Of a DNA stretch of 64,000 bases, positions 8,453 to 15,594 are shown piece after piece (within the stretch, counting starts at the first letter, position 1; every line of letters starts with the position of its first letter). Source of the stretch: Fulvivirga marina (GTDB taxonomy: Bacteria; Bacteroidota; Bacteroidia; Cytophagales; Cyclobacteriaceae). The position numbers and the translations under genes are program-made. The notes beneath the pieces were generated by a model that was not told the origin of the DNA, searched no databases, and saw nothing but the letters and a program-made list of their open reading frames with translations. The DNA lies in contig NZ_JAEUGD010000042.1 in NCBI RefSeq assembly GCF_016775155.1, positions 620,001 through 684,000 on the forward strand. Direction: 5' to 3'.

Positions 8453-8550
8453 GGGGAAATGACATATGTTTATCCCCGTGCGTTGAAGGATGTTAACGCA
8501 CCTGTTGATCAAGGGCCAAAGTGTTATGTTGCTTTAGCCTAACAGGTACA
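8453..8550 (-). promoter_or_regulatory. Competing hairpins between the poly-Cys leader and the ferredoxin gene
   Basis: Segment A (minus 8550-8541, the last Cys-Thr-Cys codons) pairs with segment B (8506-8497, AACAGGTGCG) over 10 bp including two G-U pairs. B also overlaps one arm of a perfect 7-bp hairpin GTGCGTT/AACGCAC (8501-8478), so the two folds exclude each other. A further hairpin GGGGA/TCCCC spans 8477-8453. No U-run follows. The stretch 8460-8401 is C-rich and nearly G-free on the minus strand, as in Rho-loading sites. The layout suggests leader-translation-dependent control by Rho or by start-site masking, but the mode is inferred. Confidence 0.5.
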
Positions 8551-8664
8551 ACAACAACAGCAACAACATATATTTATGTTGCCGTGCTTTGAAAAAGAAA
8601 TATGTGATACCTGACCCTGCCGGTGTTTCTGTAACTCTAAGTAAGATAGATTTGAATTGTTCAT
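8539..8664 (-). CDS. Poly-cysteine leader peptide (41 aa)
   Basis: The minus-strand ATG at 8664 opens a 41-codon frame whose residues 33-39 are seven consecutive Cys, followed by Thr40, Cys41 and TAG. The Cys codons are TGT except one TGC. It starts eight bases after the 3' strand of SAM-riboswitch helix P1 and ends 138 nt before the ferredoxin ATG. A Cys run at the end of a short ORF heading a sulfur-assimilation operon is the hallmark of a Cys-responsive attenuator, as described for mycobacterial poly-Cys uORFs. The N-terminal 32 codons look unremarkable. That this is merely a TGT triplet repeat without translation remains possible. Confidence 0.75.
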   Translation of the reverse strand: MNNSNLSYLELQKHRQGQVSHISFSKHGNINICCCCCCCTC

Positions 8665-8671
8665 TTTTTAG

Positions 8672-8801
8672 CCAATTTATATTCTCCCATTTCGCCACCT
8701 GACGAACATTCAGGATCAGGATTTGGCACCTGTATCACTTTTGATTGATGGTTGCCAGAGGGTCTTAGAGCCTGTCTCTCACCTCATTCTTTATAAATCA
8801 A
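8672..8801 (-). promoter_or_regulatory. SAM-I (S-box) riboswitch
   Basis: On the minus strand, helix P1 is TTGATTTATA (8801-8792) with TATAAATTGG (8681-8672), including two G-U pairs. Between them lie the conserved S-box blocks GAGGTGAGAGAC, CTCTGGCAACC (GGCAACC at 8756-8750) and GGTGCCAAATCC (8730-8719), in the right order and spacing for the P2/P3/SAM pocket. It heads the ferredoxin-metZ-sulfite reductase operon, a typical S-box target. No intrinsic terminator follows P1. The expression platform may instead act on initiation of the poly-Cys leader, whose ATG lies eight bases downstream (inference). Confidence 0.87.
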
Positions 8802-8828
8802 CTACTACAGAGTAGGTAATTGATGTTA

Positions 8829-8861
8829 CAAATATAAAATTGTAAAAGTTAGAACTGCAAA
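8829..8861 (-). promoter_or_regulatory. Bacteroidota-type promoter of the sulfur operon
   Basis: TTTG (8861-8858), a 21-nt spacer and TATATTTG (8836-8829) match the Bacteroidetes sigma-ABfr consensus TTTG-N19-21-TAnnTTTG exactly. The start of transcription would fall about 20 nt before riboswitch helix P1. Confidence 0.75.
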
Positions 8862-8986
8862 CTTTTCTGGAATTTTATTTTCATATAAGAAGAAATGTCG
8901 TCGATTTAACATTTAAAAACAATGTATAAAACAACTATTTTCATGAATGGGTATTATAAAATAACGAATTATTCCACATATTATAA

Positions 8987-9015
8987 TTGGATTAATTCCT
9001 TTTTAGGTAATATTG
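8987..9015 (+). promoter_or_regulatory. Possible promoter of the M42 aminopeptidase gene
   Basis: TTG (8987-8989), an 18-nt spacer and TAATATTG (9008-9015) resemble the phylum promoter with one mismatch in the -7 box and a slightly short spacer, 54 bp before the ATG. Confidence 0.3.
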
Positions 9016-9068
9016 AATAAGCCAAGGTTTTTAACTAAAAGAACTGATTAAATTAAAATATAGGAGCT

Positions 9069-10118
9069 ATGGGAATAGACGTTAAACTACTAAAAAAGGT
9101 GTGCGAAGCACCTGGTGTTCCTGGTTATGAAAGTAGAATAAGAAATATTGTACTTGAAGAGATAGAGTCATTGGTAGATGCTGTTGAGGTGGATAACTTA
9201 GGTAATGTAATCGCTTTTAAGAAAGGAGCGTCAAGTGAGAAAAGAGCCATGGTAGCGGCTCATATGGATGAAATAGGCTTTATTGTTACTCATATTGATG
9301 ATAAAGGGTTTGTTCGTTTCACCACATTAGGAGGTTTTGATCCCAAAACACTTACTGCTCAACGTGTAATTATCCATGGTAAGCAGGATGTAATGGGAGT
9401 GATGGGGACAAAGCCCGTACATGTTATGAGTCCGGAAGAGAAGACAAAGATGCCAAAGGTTCAGGATTACTATATTGATCTGGGTATGACTAAAAGCGAA
9501 GTGGAGAAAGTCGTGAGTATTGGTAATCCTATTACCAGAGAGCGTGAGTTGGTCGAAATGGGAGATTGTGTTAACTGTAAGTCTATTGACAACAGGGTAT
9601 CGGTATTTGTGCTCATTGAAACATTAAGATCTATTAAGAAGTTACCCTATGATACATATGGGGTGTTCACCGTGCAGGAAGAAGTAGGAATTAGAGGTGC
9701 TAATGTTGCTGCTCATACGCTTGATCCTGATTTTGGATTTGGCCTGGATACAACAATTGCATATGACCTGCCAGGTGCTCAGGCGCACGAAAAGGTGACA
9801 TCATTGGGAGAGGGAACGGCCATAAAAATAATGGATGCAATGACCATCTGCGATTACAGGATGGTAGATTATATGAAAGAAATTGCTGACAAGTTCATGA
9901 TCAAATGGCAGCCTGAGCTCTTGACAGCTGGAGGTACGGATACTGCTGGAATACAGCGCATGGGAAAAAGAGGGGCTATTTCAGGGGCAGTTTCTATACC
10001 TACAAGGCATTTGCATCAGGTGATAGAAATGGCGCACAAAGAAGATATTGAAGGTAGTATAAAATTACTGAAAGCGTGCCTGGAGTCATTAGATCAGTAT
10101 GATTGGGCGCACAAGTAA
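9069..10118 (+). CDS. M42 family metallopeptidase (glutamyl/deblocking aminopeptidase type)
   Basis: 349 aa. Motifs of the M42 dinuclear metalloaminopeptidases are in order: AAHMDEIGF (metal His and Asp), the CKSIDNRV region, VQEEVGIRGA (catalytic Glu and metal Glu), GLDTT (metal Asp) and PTRHLHQV near the C-terminus (metal His). GGTDTAG lies between the last two. The enzyme should trim N-terminal residues from peptides in the cytoplasm; M42 relatives often form large tetrahedral assemblies. A clear purine-rich GGAG lies six bases before the ATG. It is transcribed divergently from the sulfur operon. The next gene follows 21 bp later and may be co-transcribed. Substrate preference cannot be read from the sequence. 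Confidence 0.92.
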   Translation: MGIDVKLLKKVCEAPGVPGYESRIRNIVLEEIESLVDAVEVDNLGNVIAFKKGASSEKRAMVAAHMDEIGFIVTHIDDKGFVRFTTLGGFDPKTLTAQRVIIHGKQDVMGVMGTKPVHVMSPEEKTKMPKVQDYYIDLGMTKSEVEKVVSIGNPITRERELVEMGDCVNCKSIDNRVSVFVLIETLRSIKKLPYDTYGVFTVQEEVGIRGANVAAHTLDPDFGFGLDTTIAYDLPGAQAHEKVTSLGEGTAIKIMDAMTICDYRMVDYMKEIADKFMIKWQPELLTAGGTDTAGIQRMGKRGAISGAVSIPTRHLHQVIEMAHKEDIEGSIKLLKACLESLDQYDWAHK

Positions 10119-10139
10119 ACGTATTGAAAAATTGAAATC

Positions 10140-10778
10140 ATGAATATAAAAAAATATTGCTCGGCTTTAATATTTGTGCTGAGTTTGTTTATTGGGTTCT
10201 CTTCTTCTGGGCAAAAGAAGACATCTAAACCTGTTCGTATCAGTGGGGTAGTGCTGGATGCTGATGATCGAAAAGAGGTGCCGTATGTAAGTATCCGAAT
10301 TGCTGGTACTATGTATGGTACAGCTGCTGATAATAATGGGTACTTTTCGTTGTTCATTAATCCGGGTGATACTTTGTTGTTTACTTCCATTGGCTATAGA
10401 GATGCCACCTTTGTCATGCCATATGACCTCAATTCAGAGCAGTATTCTCTGGTGCAGCTTATGAGGAAGGAAACCGTTATGCTGAGTGAAGTAGTAGTGT
10501 TTCCATGGCCCGATATCAAAACCTTTGAGAGCGCTTTTCTTGACGTTAAACCTAAGCGCAATATGGATGATCTCGTGTTTGAAGTGCAGAGAGATATTAA
10601 GAAAACGGTTAAGGACAATGAGGAGTATGAGTACTATTCTGACCAGATGCGTTATAATAGACTATATGAACTTCATGGTGTTATTCCTCCCAATAACTTT
10701 CTAAACCCTATTAGGTGGGTAAACTTTATACGAGATGTGAAGCAGGGTAAGTTTGAAGAAAAGAAAAAGGATAAGTAA
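10140..10778 (+). CDS. Exported CarboxypepD_reg-like domain protein
   Basis: 212 aa with an N-terminal signal peptide (hydrophobic residues about 6-22, ending FSSSGQ) followed by a carboxypeptidase-regulatory-like beta-sandwich (about 30-110; motif RISGVVLDADDRKEVPYVSI and a later DTLLFTSIGY). This is the domain found at the N-terminus of many TonB-dependent receptors, but here no plug or barrel follows. The C-terminal half is charged and has no recognised fold. Related Bacteroidota proteins are small envelope proteins of unknown function. It follows the M42 gene closely. Confidence 0.8.
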   Translation: MNIKKYCSALIFVLSLFIGFSSSGQKKTSKPVRISGVVLDADDRKEVPYVSIRIAGTMYGTAADNNGYFSLFINPGDTLLFTSIGYRDATFVMPYDLNSEQYSLVQLMRKETVMLSEVVVFPWPDIKTFESAFLDVKPKRNMDDLVFEVQRDIKKTVKDNEEYEYYSDQMRYNRLYELHGVIPPNNFLNPIRWVNFIRDVKQGKFEEKKKDK

Positions 10779-10826
10779 TAGTTAATTGGAGAAGGTTGAT
10801 GGTGCCAGCTATCAACCTTTCCTTTG

Positions 10827-11207
10827 CTAGAGGATGCTTTTACCTACCCAATGGCCTGCGAAAACTGCAAGAAGACCCAAAGTCAGGCTGACAAAAATGT
10901 AAATGAAGGCTGTAGGAACCAATTTTTGGTTGATGAAAAAAAGATTTTCATACGCGAAGGTGGAAAAAGTAGTGAAACTACCACAAAAACCTACTGCTAA
11001 TAGAAGTCTCATGGTATCATTGGGTATATTGTTTTTCAGTAGAAAACCTGTAATAATTCCCAGTATAAAACTTCCGATAACATTTACAGTAAGTGTACTT
11101 ACTGGGTATATTGACGGGAATCGTTTATCAATGAGTATGTAAGTCAGGTAGCGGGCTATGCTCCCCATAAAACCACCAAGGCCGACAATGAGTACATTCT
11201 TAAACAT
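10827..11207 (-). CDS. crcB: Fluoride ion channel CrcB/Fluc
   Basis: 126 aa with four membrane helices and the Fluc signatures GGFMGSIARY (about 11-20), GSFILGIITGF (about 46-56) and GFCGSFTTFSTF (about 73-84). Dual-topology dimers export fluoride. The start lies four bases after the stop of the upstream membrane-protein gene (11211-11654), so the two are probably co-transcribed. No crcB/fluoride riboswitch motif is seen in front of either gene. Confidence 0.93.
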   Translation of the reverse strand: MFKNVLIVGLGGFMGSIARYLTYILIDKRFPSIYPVSTLTVNVIGSFILGIITGFLLKNNIPNDTMRLLLAVGFCGSFTTFSTFAYENLFFINQKLVPTAFIYIFVSLTLGLLAVFAGHWVGKSIL

Positions 11208-11210
11208 ACT

Positions 11211-11654
11211 TTAAGATCGCATTTTTTTTGCACATTTCTTTTTTAAGTAATTGACCACTTTGGGATAATCCGTGTGTTCCTGATAAGAAAGTGATAATTG
11301 CTTTTTATCGTCAAACTGGATTTCAAGCTCTTTATATGTGCCAGTGGCTGTTTTTACCTGAGTTTCCTTCCAGTAATCTATATCTTTTATTTTGTAGCTC
11401 TTTTTCTTGAAGCGGGTAGGGAAGGTAATATCCAGTTTTTCCTTGCCTATGGCTATTATCTTATATCCGAATATAACTTTGGCGGCAAGACCTAGAGATA
11501 AAGGGAACAGGATAATAACAATAACATATTGATACCAGGCTATATCGCTATTGTCAATCATGAAGGAAGCCGTGTAGATGGCCACGGCTAGGCTTATTGC
11601 AATGAACAGACCAAGAGAAAAAAGAGTGCCTACTTTAGGTTTGGCTACTATCAT
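11211..11654 (-). CDS. Membrane protein with PH-like domain, unknown function
   Basis: 147 aa from the chosen start (MIVAKPKVG). An upstream in-frame ATG at 11717 would add 21 hydrophobic residues and cannot be excluded. Two membrane helices (about 10-30 and 40-62 of the shorter form) precede a beta-rich tail with YKIKDIDYWKETQ and LEIQFDDKKQLSLS, as in bacterial PH-like (bPH) domains. C-terminal residues are strongly basic (KKKCAKKMRS). It sits directly upstream of crcB. No function is assigned. Confidence 0.65.
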   Translation of the reverse strand: MIVAKPKVGTLFSLGLFIAISLAVAIYTASFMIDNSDIAWYQYVIVIILFPLSLGLAAKVIFGYKIIAIGKEKLDITFPTRFKKKSYKIKDIDYWKETQVKTATGTYKELEIQFDDKKQLSLSYQEHTDYPKVVNYLKKKCAKKMRS

Positions 11655-11786
11655 AAGGTTAAAATTTGGTGCAAAGAAAAGAAAAGGAGTAAAATAAGGC
11701 ATCGTTCTAAAGAACAATTTGAGTGTTTAGACTTGTGAAAATCTCATACTTCATTAAAAGCAATGCTTAACCTTGGTGAAATTGTT

Positions 11787-12830
11787 TTAAGGGAAATGGT
11801 AGGATGGCTTTTGTTCTAGCACTGTATCGAGGCTTTTTTTTAAGATCTCACCCATTGAATTGCATCCTAGAAAATCTCTGTTTTTATAATGACGAGCAAG
11901 CTCCTGCCTTAAAGTATATACATTTTCAATGGGTGAGATCTCGTCTTCACTCATGGCTTTGAGTAGTTCTTCTATTTTTATCTTGCTGGCCTTTAGTCTA
12001 GTAGCGATAAGTGAGCGTTCTTCCTTTTGGTATTGTTTTACTGTTTCAGGAGTCATACACTTTATCCCTATTTCTATTAGAGGATTGTTTTGTTTGAAAT
12101 ATTGGGGTAGATAAATAGATTTCCTTCCTTCGTAGGATTGTTGATCAAAATCGATGGCTCTTATTCTGTAATCCACTTCCTCGAAGTCAGGAGTGATATC
12201 AATCACAAAATTACTGGAGTGCATGTCTCCTAATAGCCTTACAAAGCATCTTTCGTTAAACTTTACAAATTCTTTAGCCAGTCGGATTTTGTTAAGATTT
12301 TTATCATGGAGATGATATTTCATAAACTGATCTCCAGGGATACCTATGATGTGCTCTTCAATGAGTGTATCGCCGTCTACAAAATAGCTCATACGATTAG
12401 GGGATAGCAGGTGCTCTAATTCGAGGCCGTATATCCTGGAGGCATCGGCAGTTTTGATATAGAAGTAATCAAAGTTATCATTGATGCGGTTAACTATTCT
12501 TACCCGAAAAGGTTGAGTGTTGCCATAAACACAAAGGTCAATCCGGTCTACAAATAAGTGCTGCATAACTGACAGGTCGCCATCAGCCTTGAGAATAGCA
12601 TATATCTTTTTTAGACTGTGATGAATATGCTTCATGTCATCCTGAGGGTAGAAAACAGATTCCCAAAGAGTGTCTTTATTGTTTTTGTCGAGCAGAGGAA
12701 TGGAATTATCATACCTGAGAAGATCACTATACTTAATGGGGAGCCTTATTTCCCGGTCGTTGTCAATTAGGTAGTTGCGAAGGTTTTCGCTGATCTTATA
12801 GATGTTTTTCTTCTTGTCTATTATGGCCAT
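11787..12830 (-). CDS. Unknown protein with protein-kinase/APH-like catalytic motifs
   Basis: 347 aa, no signal peptide. The segment GDMHSSNFVID (about 205-215) followed by IRAIDFDQQSYEG (about 227-239) resembles the catalytic loop H-x4-N and the metal-binding DFD of aminoglycoside-phosphotransferase/protein-kinase-like folds. An earlier TLIEEHIIGIPGD would be the hinge region. An N-terminal nucleotide-binding lysine is less obvious. It might phosphorylate a small molecule or a protein, but the assignment rests on motif resemblance alone. It is a single gene, leftward, with a 453-bp intergenic region in front. Confidence 0.65.
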   Translation of the reverse strand: MAIIDKKKNIYKISENLRNYLIDNDREIRLPIKYSDLLRYDNSIPLLDKNNKDTLWESVFYPQDDMKHIHHSLKKIYAILKADGDLSVMQHLFVDRIDLCVYGNTQPFRVRIVNRINDNFDYFYIKTADASRIYGLELEHLLSPNRMSYFVDGDTLIEEHIIGIPGDQFMKYHLHDKNLNKIRLAKEFVKFNERCFVRLLGDMHSSNFVIDITPDFEEVDYRIRAIDFDQQSYEGRKSIYLPQYFKQNNPLIEIGIKCMTPETVKQYQKEERSLIATRLKASKIKIEELLKAMSEDEISPIENVYTLRQELARHYKNRDFLGCNSMGEILKKSLDTVLEQKPSYHFP

Positions 12831-13065
12831 CTGCTCCTGAGTCGTTTTATTGGTGAATATAAGCTTTTATTGTCGTTTAGAGAAAGTGGAGAATCTTGTA
12901 TTCTTATAATCTTAAGCGGGGATATAGTCTCTTTTTGGGATTCAATTCCCAAAAGAAGTTCACCTTATTATTAAAGGTAAATTGTAAGTGTCTGATTTTC
13001 AGTTGAAAAATAATATTGTGTCAATTGGTACACATGTTGAATATATTAAAGCATAAAATGGTGAG

Positions 13066-13186
13066 ATGAAAAGAGAATGGGAAGCCAGAAAGCTCATTCT
13101 CTTCAAAATATAAATGTTGGCGCATTAATACCTAAATAGTTGGTTTTTTTAGGCTGGTCCGGCTGCTAAGCAGTCGGGCCTTTTTT
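13066..13186 (+). ncRNA. Possible small RNA or leader: hairpin plus orphan terminator
   Basis: The intergenic region 12831-13283 holds no clear gene. On the plus strand AAGAGAATG (13071-13079) and CATTCTCTT (13095-13103) form a 9-bp hairpin. It is followed by a strong intrinsic terminator: GGTCCGGCTGC (13156-13166), loop TAA, GCAGTCGGGCC (13170-13180), six T. No plus-strand gene lies upstream of this terminator, so a short transcript probably ends here. A 15-codon ORF (13066-13113) is present but unremarkable. The start of the transcript is not located. It could be an sRNA or an attenuated leader of the sigma-factor gene 98 bp downstream. Confidence 0.4.
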
Positions 13187-13283
13187 ATTTTGTGCTCAAA
13201 AGTTTTTTAACTTCCCTGTAACCTTTTAAATCAGGTTCAGTATCCAACCCTGAAAATTCAAAAAAGGTAAAACTCAGGATCAG

Positions 13284-13823
13284 ATGACAGATGAAATGCT
13301 CATGATGGCCGTAAAAAACGGAGACCTCCAAAAAGCCTCGGAACTCTTTGATCGCTATCATAAGCCGCTATATAATTTCTTTGTTAAGATCACCTTTGAT
13401 AGGGATCTTGGCCATGATCTAACCCAGAATGTTTTTTTAAGAATGATCAAATACAGGTCATCATATCGTCAGGACAAACAATTCAGGCCATGGATCTATC
13501 AGATGGCCAGAAATATATATGCTGATCATTTTAGAAAAAGTAAGATACTGTATTCAGATTATACCGGGGTGGAAGACCTTAAGAATAGAATTGCTGCTGT
13601 AGATGAAGTGATTGAGGAAGATGAAAGGCAGAAGCTACTTTATATTTCGTTGTTCAAATTGTCGCCCGAGCAGAGAGAGGTCCTTATCCTTACAAGGTTT
13701 CAGGAAATGAAGTATGAAGAGGTAGCGCAGGTTTTAGACTGTTCGGTCGCCAATGTGAAGGTAAAGGTATACCGGGCAATAAAGCAGCTGAGAGAAAAAT
13801 ATTTAGAACTGGAAAAGATTTAA
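13284..13823 (+). CDS. ECF-type RNA polymerase sigma factor
   Basis: 179 aa with sigma-70 region 2 (about 20-85; DLGHDLTQNVFLRMIKY and the -10-recognition part FRPWIYQMARN) and region 4 (about 120-175; LSPEQREVLILTRFQEMKYEEVAQVL helix-turn-helix). It directs RNA polymerase to a small regulon. The next gene starts four bases past its stop and encodes a membrane protein with the shape of an anti-sigma factor, the normal partner arrangement. The two DUF4097 genes further downstream are likely targets or co-operon members. Confidence 0.92.
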   Translation: MTDEMLMMAVKNGDLQKASELFDRYHKPLYNFFVKITFDRDLGHDLTQNVFLRMIKYRSSYRQDKQFRPWIYQMARNIYADHFRKSKILYSDYTGVEDLKNRIAAVDEVIEEDERQKLLYISLFKLSPEQREVLILTRFQEMKYEEVAQVLDCSVANVKVKVYRAIKQLREKYLELEKI

Positions 13824-13827
13824 TGTC

Positions 13828-14616
13828 ATGGATGAACAGAAAATGAATGACCTGATGATTGACTATATCGATGGTAATCTCACGGGGGAGCTCAAAGAGT
13901 TCGTGACGAAATACATCGAAAAGAACTCTGAAAACAGGCGGAAATATGAGGAGTTGAAAGCAGCTATGTCCCTTTTGGAGCATGATACACAGCTGGAGCC
14001 TGACAATAGTCTGAAGACGGATTTTATGTTGGCCTTGATAGAAGAGGTCGAAGCTGAGCATGATCGTAAAGTAAAACCAATTAAGAAAAGTGTATGGAAA
14101 TTATCACCTTTTCAGTTGGCGGCATCTTTAGCGCTTATCGTGTCAGGAGTATTTATAGGGATGTGGTTAATGAAGGCGGATAGTAATAATCAGCAAATCG
14201 CAGAGATAAAAAAAGAGATGGAAGATACTAAGCGTCTTGTGATACACTCTCTCACCGATAATTCATCTGCCAGCCGAAGGTTGCAAGGGGTCAATGCTTC
14301 ATACTCGATTGGTGATGCAGATGATGAAATAGTGAATGCCTTGATCAGGACTATGAATAACGATGAAAATGCCAATGTGCGGTTAGCAGCAGTAGAGGCA
14401 CTGGCAAAATTTGCTGATGAGCCAAAGGTGCTGAATGCCCTGATTGAATCTATGGAGACTCAGGCTGACCCTTTAATACAAATTACATTGATCAACTTGA
14501 TGGTTAAGCTTAAAGAGAAAAAGGCATTGGACGAACTGAAAAGAATTATTGAAGATAAAAAGACCATGGAAACAGTCAAAGATGAGGCTCACATGGCAGT
14601 TTTTAAATTATCATGA
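13828..14616 (+). CDS. Anti-sigma-factor-like membrane protein with HEAT repeats
   Basis: 262 aa. The N-terminal 1-75 are helical and begin like the anti-sigma zinc-finger region of the family (MNDLMIDYIDGNLTGELKEFVTKYI), but the Cys/His ligands of a zinc finger are missing. One membrane helix lies at about 95-114, then a short coiled coil (120-135), then HEAT-repeat modules (about 155-260; NANVRLAAVEALAKF, DPLIQITLINLMVKL). It probably holds the upstream sigma factor at the membrane, with the HEAT part in the periplasm as sensor or docking platform (inference). HEAT repeats replace the usual small C-terminal sensor. Confidence 0.75.
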   Translation: MDEQKMNDLMIDYIDGNLTGELKEFVTKYIEKNSENRRKYEELKAAMSLLEHDTQLEPDNSLKTDFMLALIEEVEAEHDRKVKPIKKSVWKLSPFQLAASLALIVSGVFIGMWLMKADSNNQQIAEIKKEMEDTKRLVIHSLTDNSSASRRLQGVNASYSIGDADDEIVNALIRTMNNDENANVRLAAVEALAKFADEPKVLNALIESMETQADPLIQITLINLMVKLKEKKALDELKRIIEDKKTMETVKDEAHMAVFKLS

Positions 14617-14692
14617 TCGCGAAGTATAAATGTGCACTAAGTATGATGGTGATCGGGACTGAAAATAAATAGGATAACAAAAGATAGAACAG

Positions 14693-15463
14693 ATGAATGC
14701 TCAATTAAAAAATGTATTAGGTGTAATTGTATTTACTTTACTAGCGTTGCCGACTTTGGCTCAGCATAAAATAGCCATGACTTCAGGAATGTTGGAGTTG
14801 AAGGAGTTGACCAACGTTGCTGTTGAAGGATACTCTGGGAATGAGGTCGTAATCGAGACAGCCGGCTCATATAAAATACCGGAGCGGGCGAAGGGCCTGA
14901 AGCCCGTAAATGGCATGGGTTTGACTGATAACACGGGGATAGGTCTTTCAGTAAAAGATGAGGGTAAGGATCGTAAAGTGGTGCAACAGGTCGCACGGAA
15001 TAACGATGCTAAATATCTTATTAAGGTGCCAAAAGGAGTGAAAGTAAAGTATGTTAATTCCAGTATACACGGTGATGATTTTCAGGCAAAGAATATTGCA
15101 GGTGAAATGGAAGTGCAGACACTAGGCGGTGATATTAAGATGATCGATGTTACAGGGCCAATGACGGTAAACTCAGTGCATGGGAATGTTGATGTAGTTT
15201 TCACTAATGTATTTCAGGACTTGCCCAGTAGTATAGCTACGGTGCATGGAGATCTGGATGTGACCCTGCCCAAATCCACTAATGCAAATTTGAGTTTGGC
15301 AACTAATTGGGGAGAGGTGTACTCTGACCTTGACATCAAAGTGGAGAATGCTGATGGTATGAAAGTGTACGGAGATAAAAAGATTAGTGGGAAACTAGGG
15401 AGTGGAGGTGTAAACTTATCGCTGTCAGCTACGCATGGTAATGTTTATCTCAGAGGCAAGTAA
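14693..15463 (+). CDS. Exported DUF4097-type beta-solenoid protein
   Basis: 256 aa with a signal peptide (about 1-23, ending TLAQ). The rest is beta-rich with repeated short strands (VNSSIHGDDFQAKNI, VQTLGGDIKMIDV, VNSVHGNVDVVF), as in DUF4097/putative-adhesin proteins. It ends with ATHGNVYLRGK, closely like the end of the next protein (SKYGNVYIRK), so the two are related. Found behind sigma/anti-sigma genes in many Bacteroidota; the molecular role is unknown. 77 bp follow the anti-sigma-like gene. Confidence 0.82.
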   Translation: MNAQLKNVLGVIVFTLLALPTLAQHKIAMTSGMLELKELTNVAVEGYSGNEVVIETAGSYKIPERAKGLKPVNGMGLTDNTGIGLSVKDEGKDRKVVQQVARNNDAKYLIKVPKGVKVKYVNSSIHGDDFQAKNIAGEMEVQTLGGDIKMIDVTGPMTVNSVHGNVDVVFTNVFQDLPSSIATVHGDLDVTLPKSTNANLSLATNWGEVYSDLDIKVENADGMKVYGDKKISGKLGSGGVNLSLSATHGNVYLRGK

Positions 15464-15509
15464 AACCTTGGTCAGGTTTTAAAAACTAATCTGATAACAA
15501 CAATACAAC

Positions 15510-15559
15510 AAAGTGCCTTTCCTGTTCGCATTCCTTGCAGGGCAGGAAAGGTGCACTTT
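15510..15559. other. Long hairpin between the two DUF4097 genes
   Basis: AAAGTGCCTTTCCTG (15510-15524) pairs with CAGGAAAGGTGCACTTT (15543-15559), a stem of about 15 bp with a two-base bulge. No T-run follows. It may be an mRNA-processing or stability element separating expression of the two genes, or a weak terminator. Confidence 0.45.
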
Positions 15560-15594
15560 CTCAAAACATTTACTAAGGTCTAAACTCAACAACA

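Noticed and set aside
8541-8571. (CAA)n low-complexity run on the plus strand as a simple triplet repeat
   Set aside because: It is the antisense of the Cys codons, includes a TGC and an ACC interruption, stays in a start-to-stop frame and sits right after a SAM riboswitch in a sulfur operon. A leader peptide explains more, though the repeat origin cannot be excluded.
11211-11717. Fluoride riboswitch for crcB
   Set aside because: The crcB start lies four bases behind another gene and none of the fluoride-riboswitch motifs is seen upstream of either.
13066-13113. 15-codon ORF before the orphan terminator as an attenuation leader
   Set aside because: No run of any amino acid relevant to a sigma-factor gene and no antiterminator pairing seen; an sRNA is preferred.
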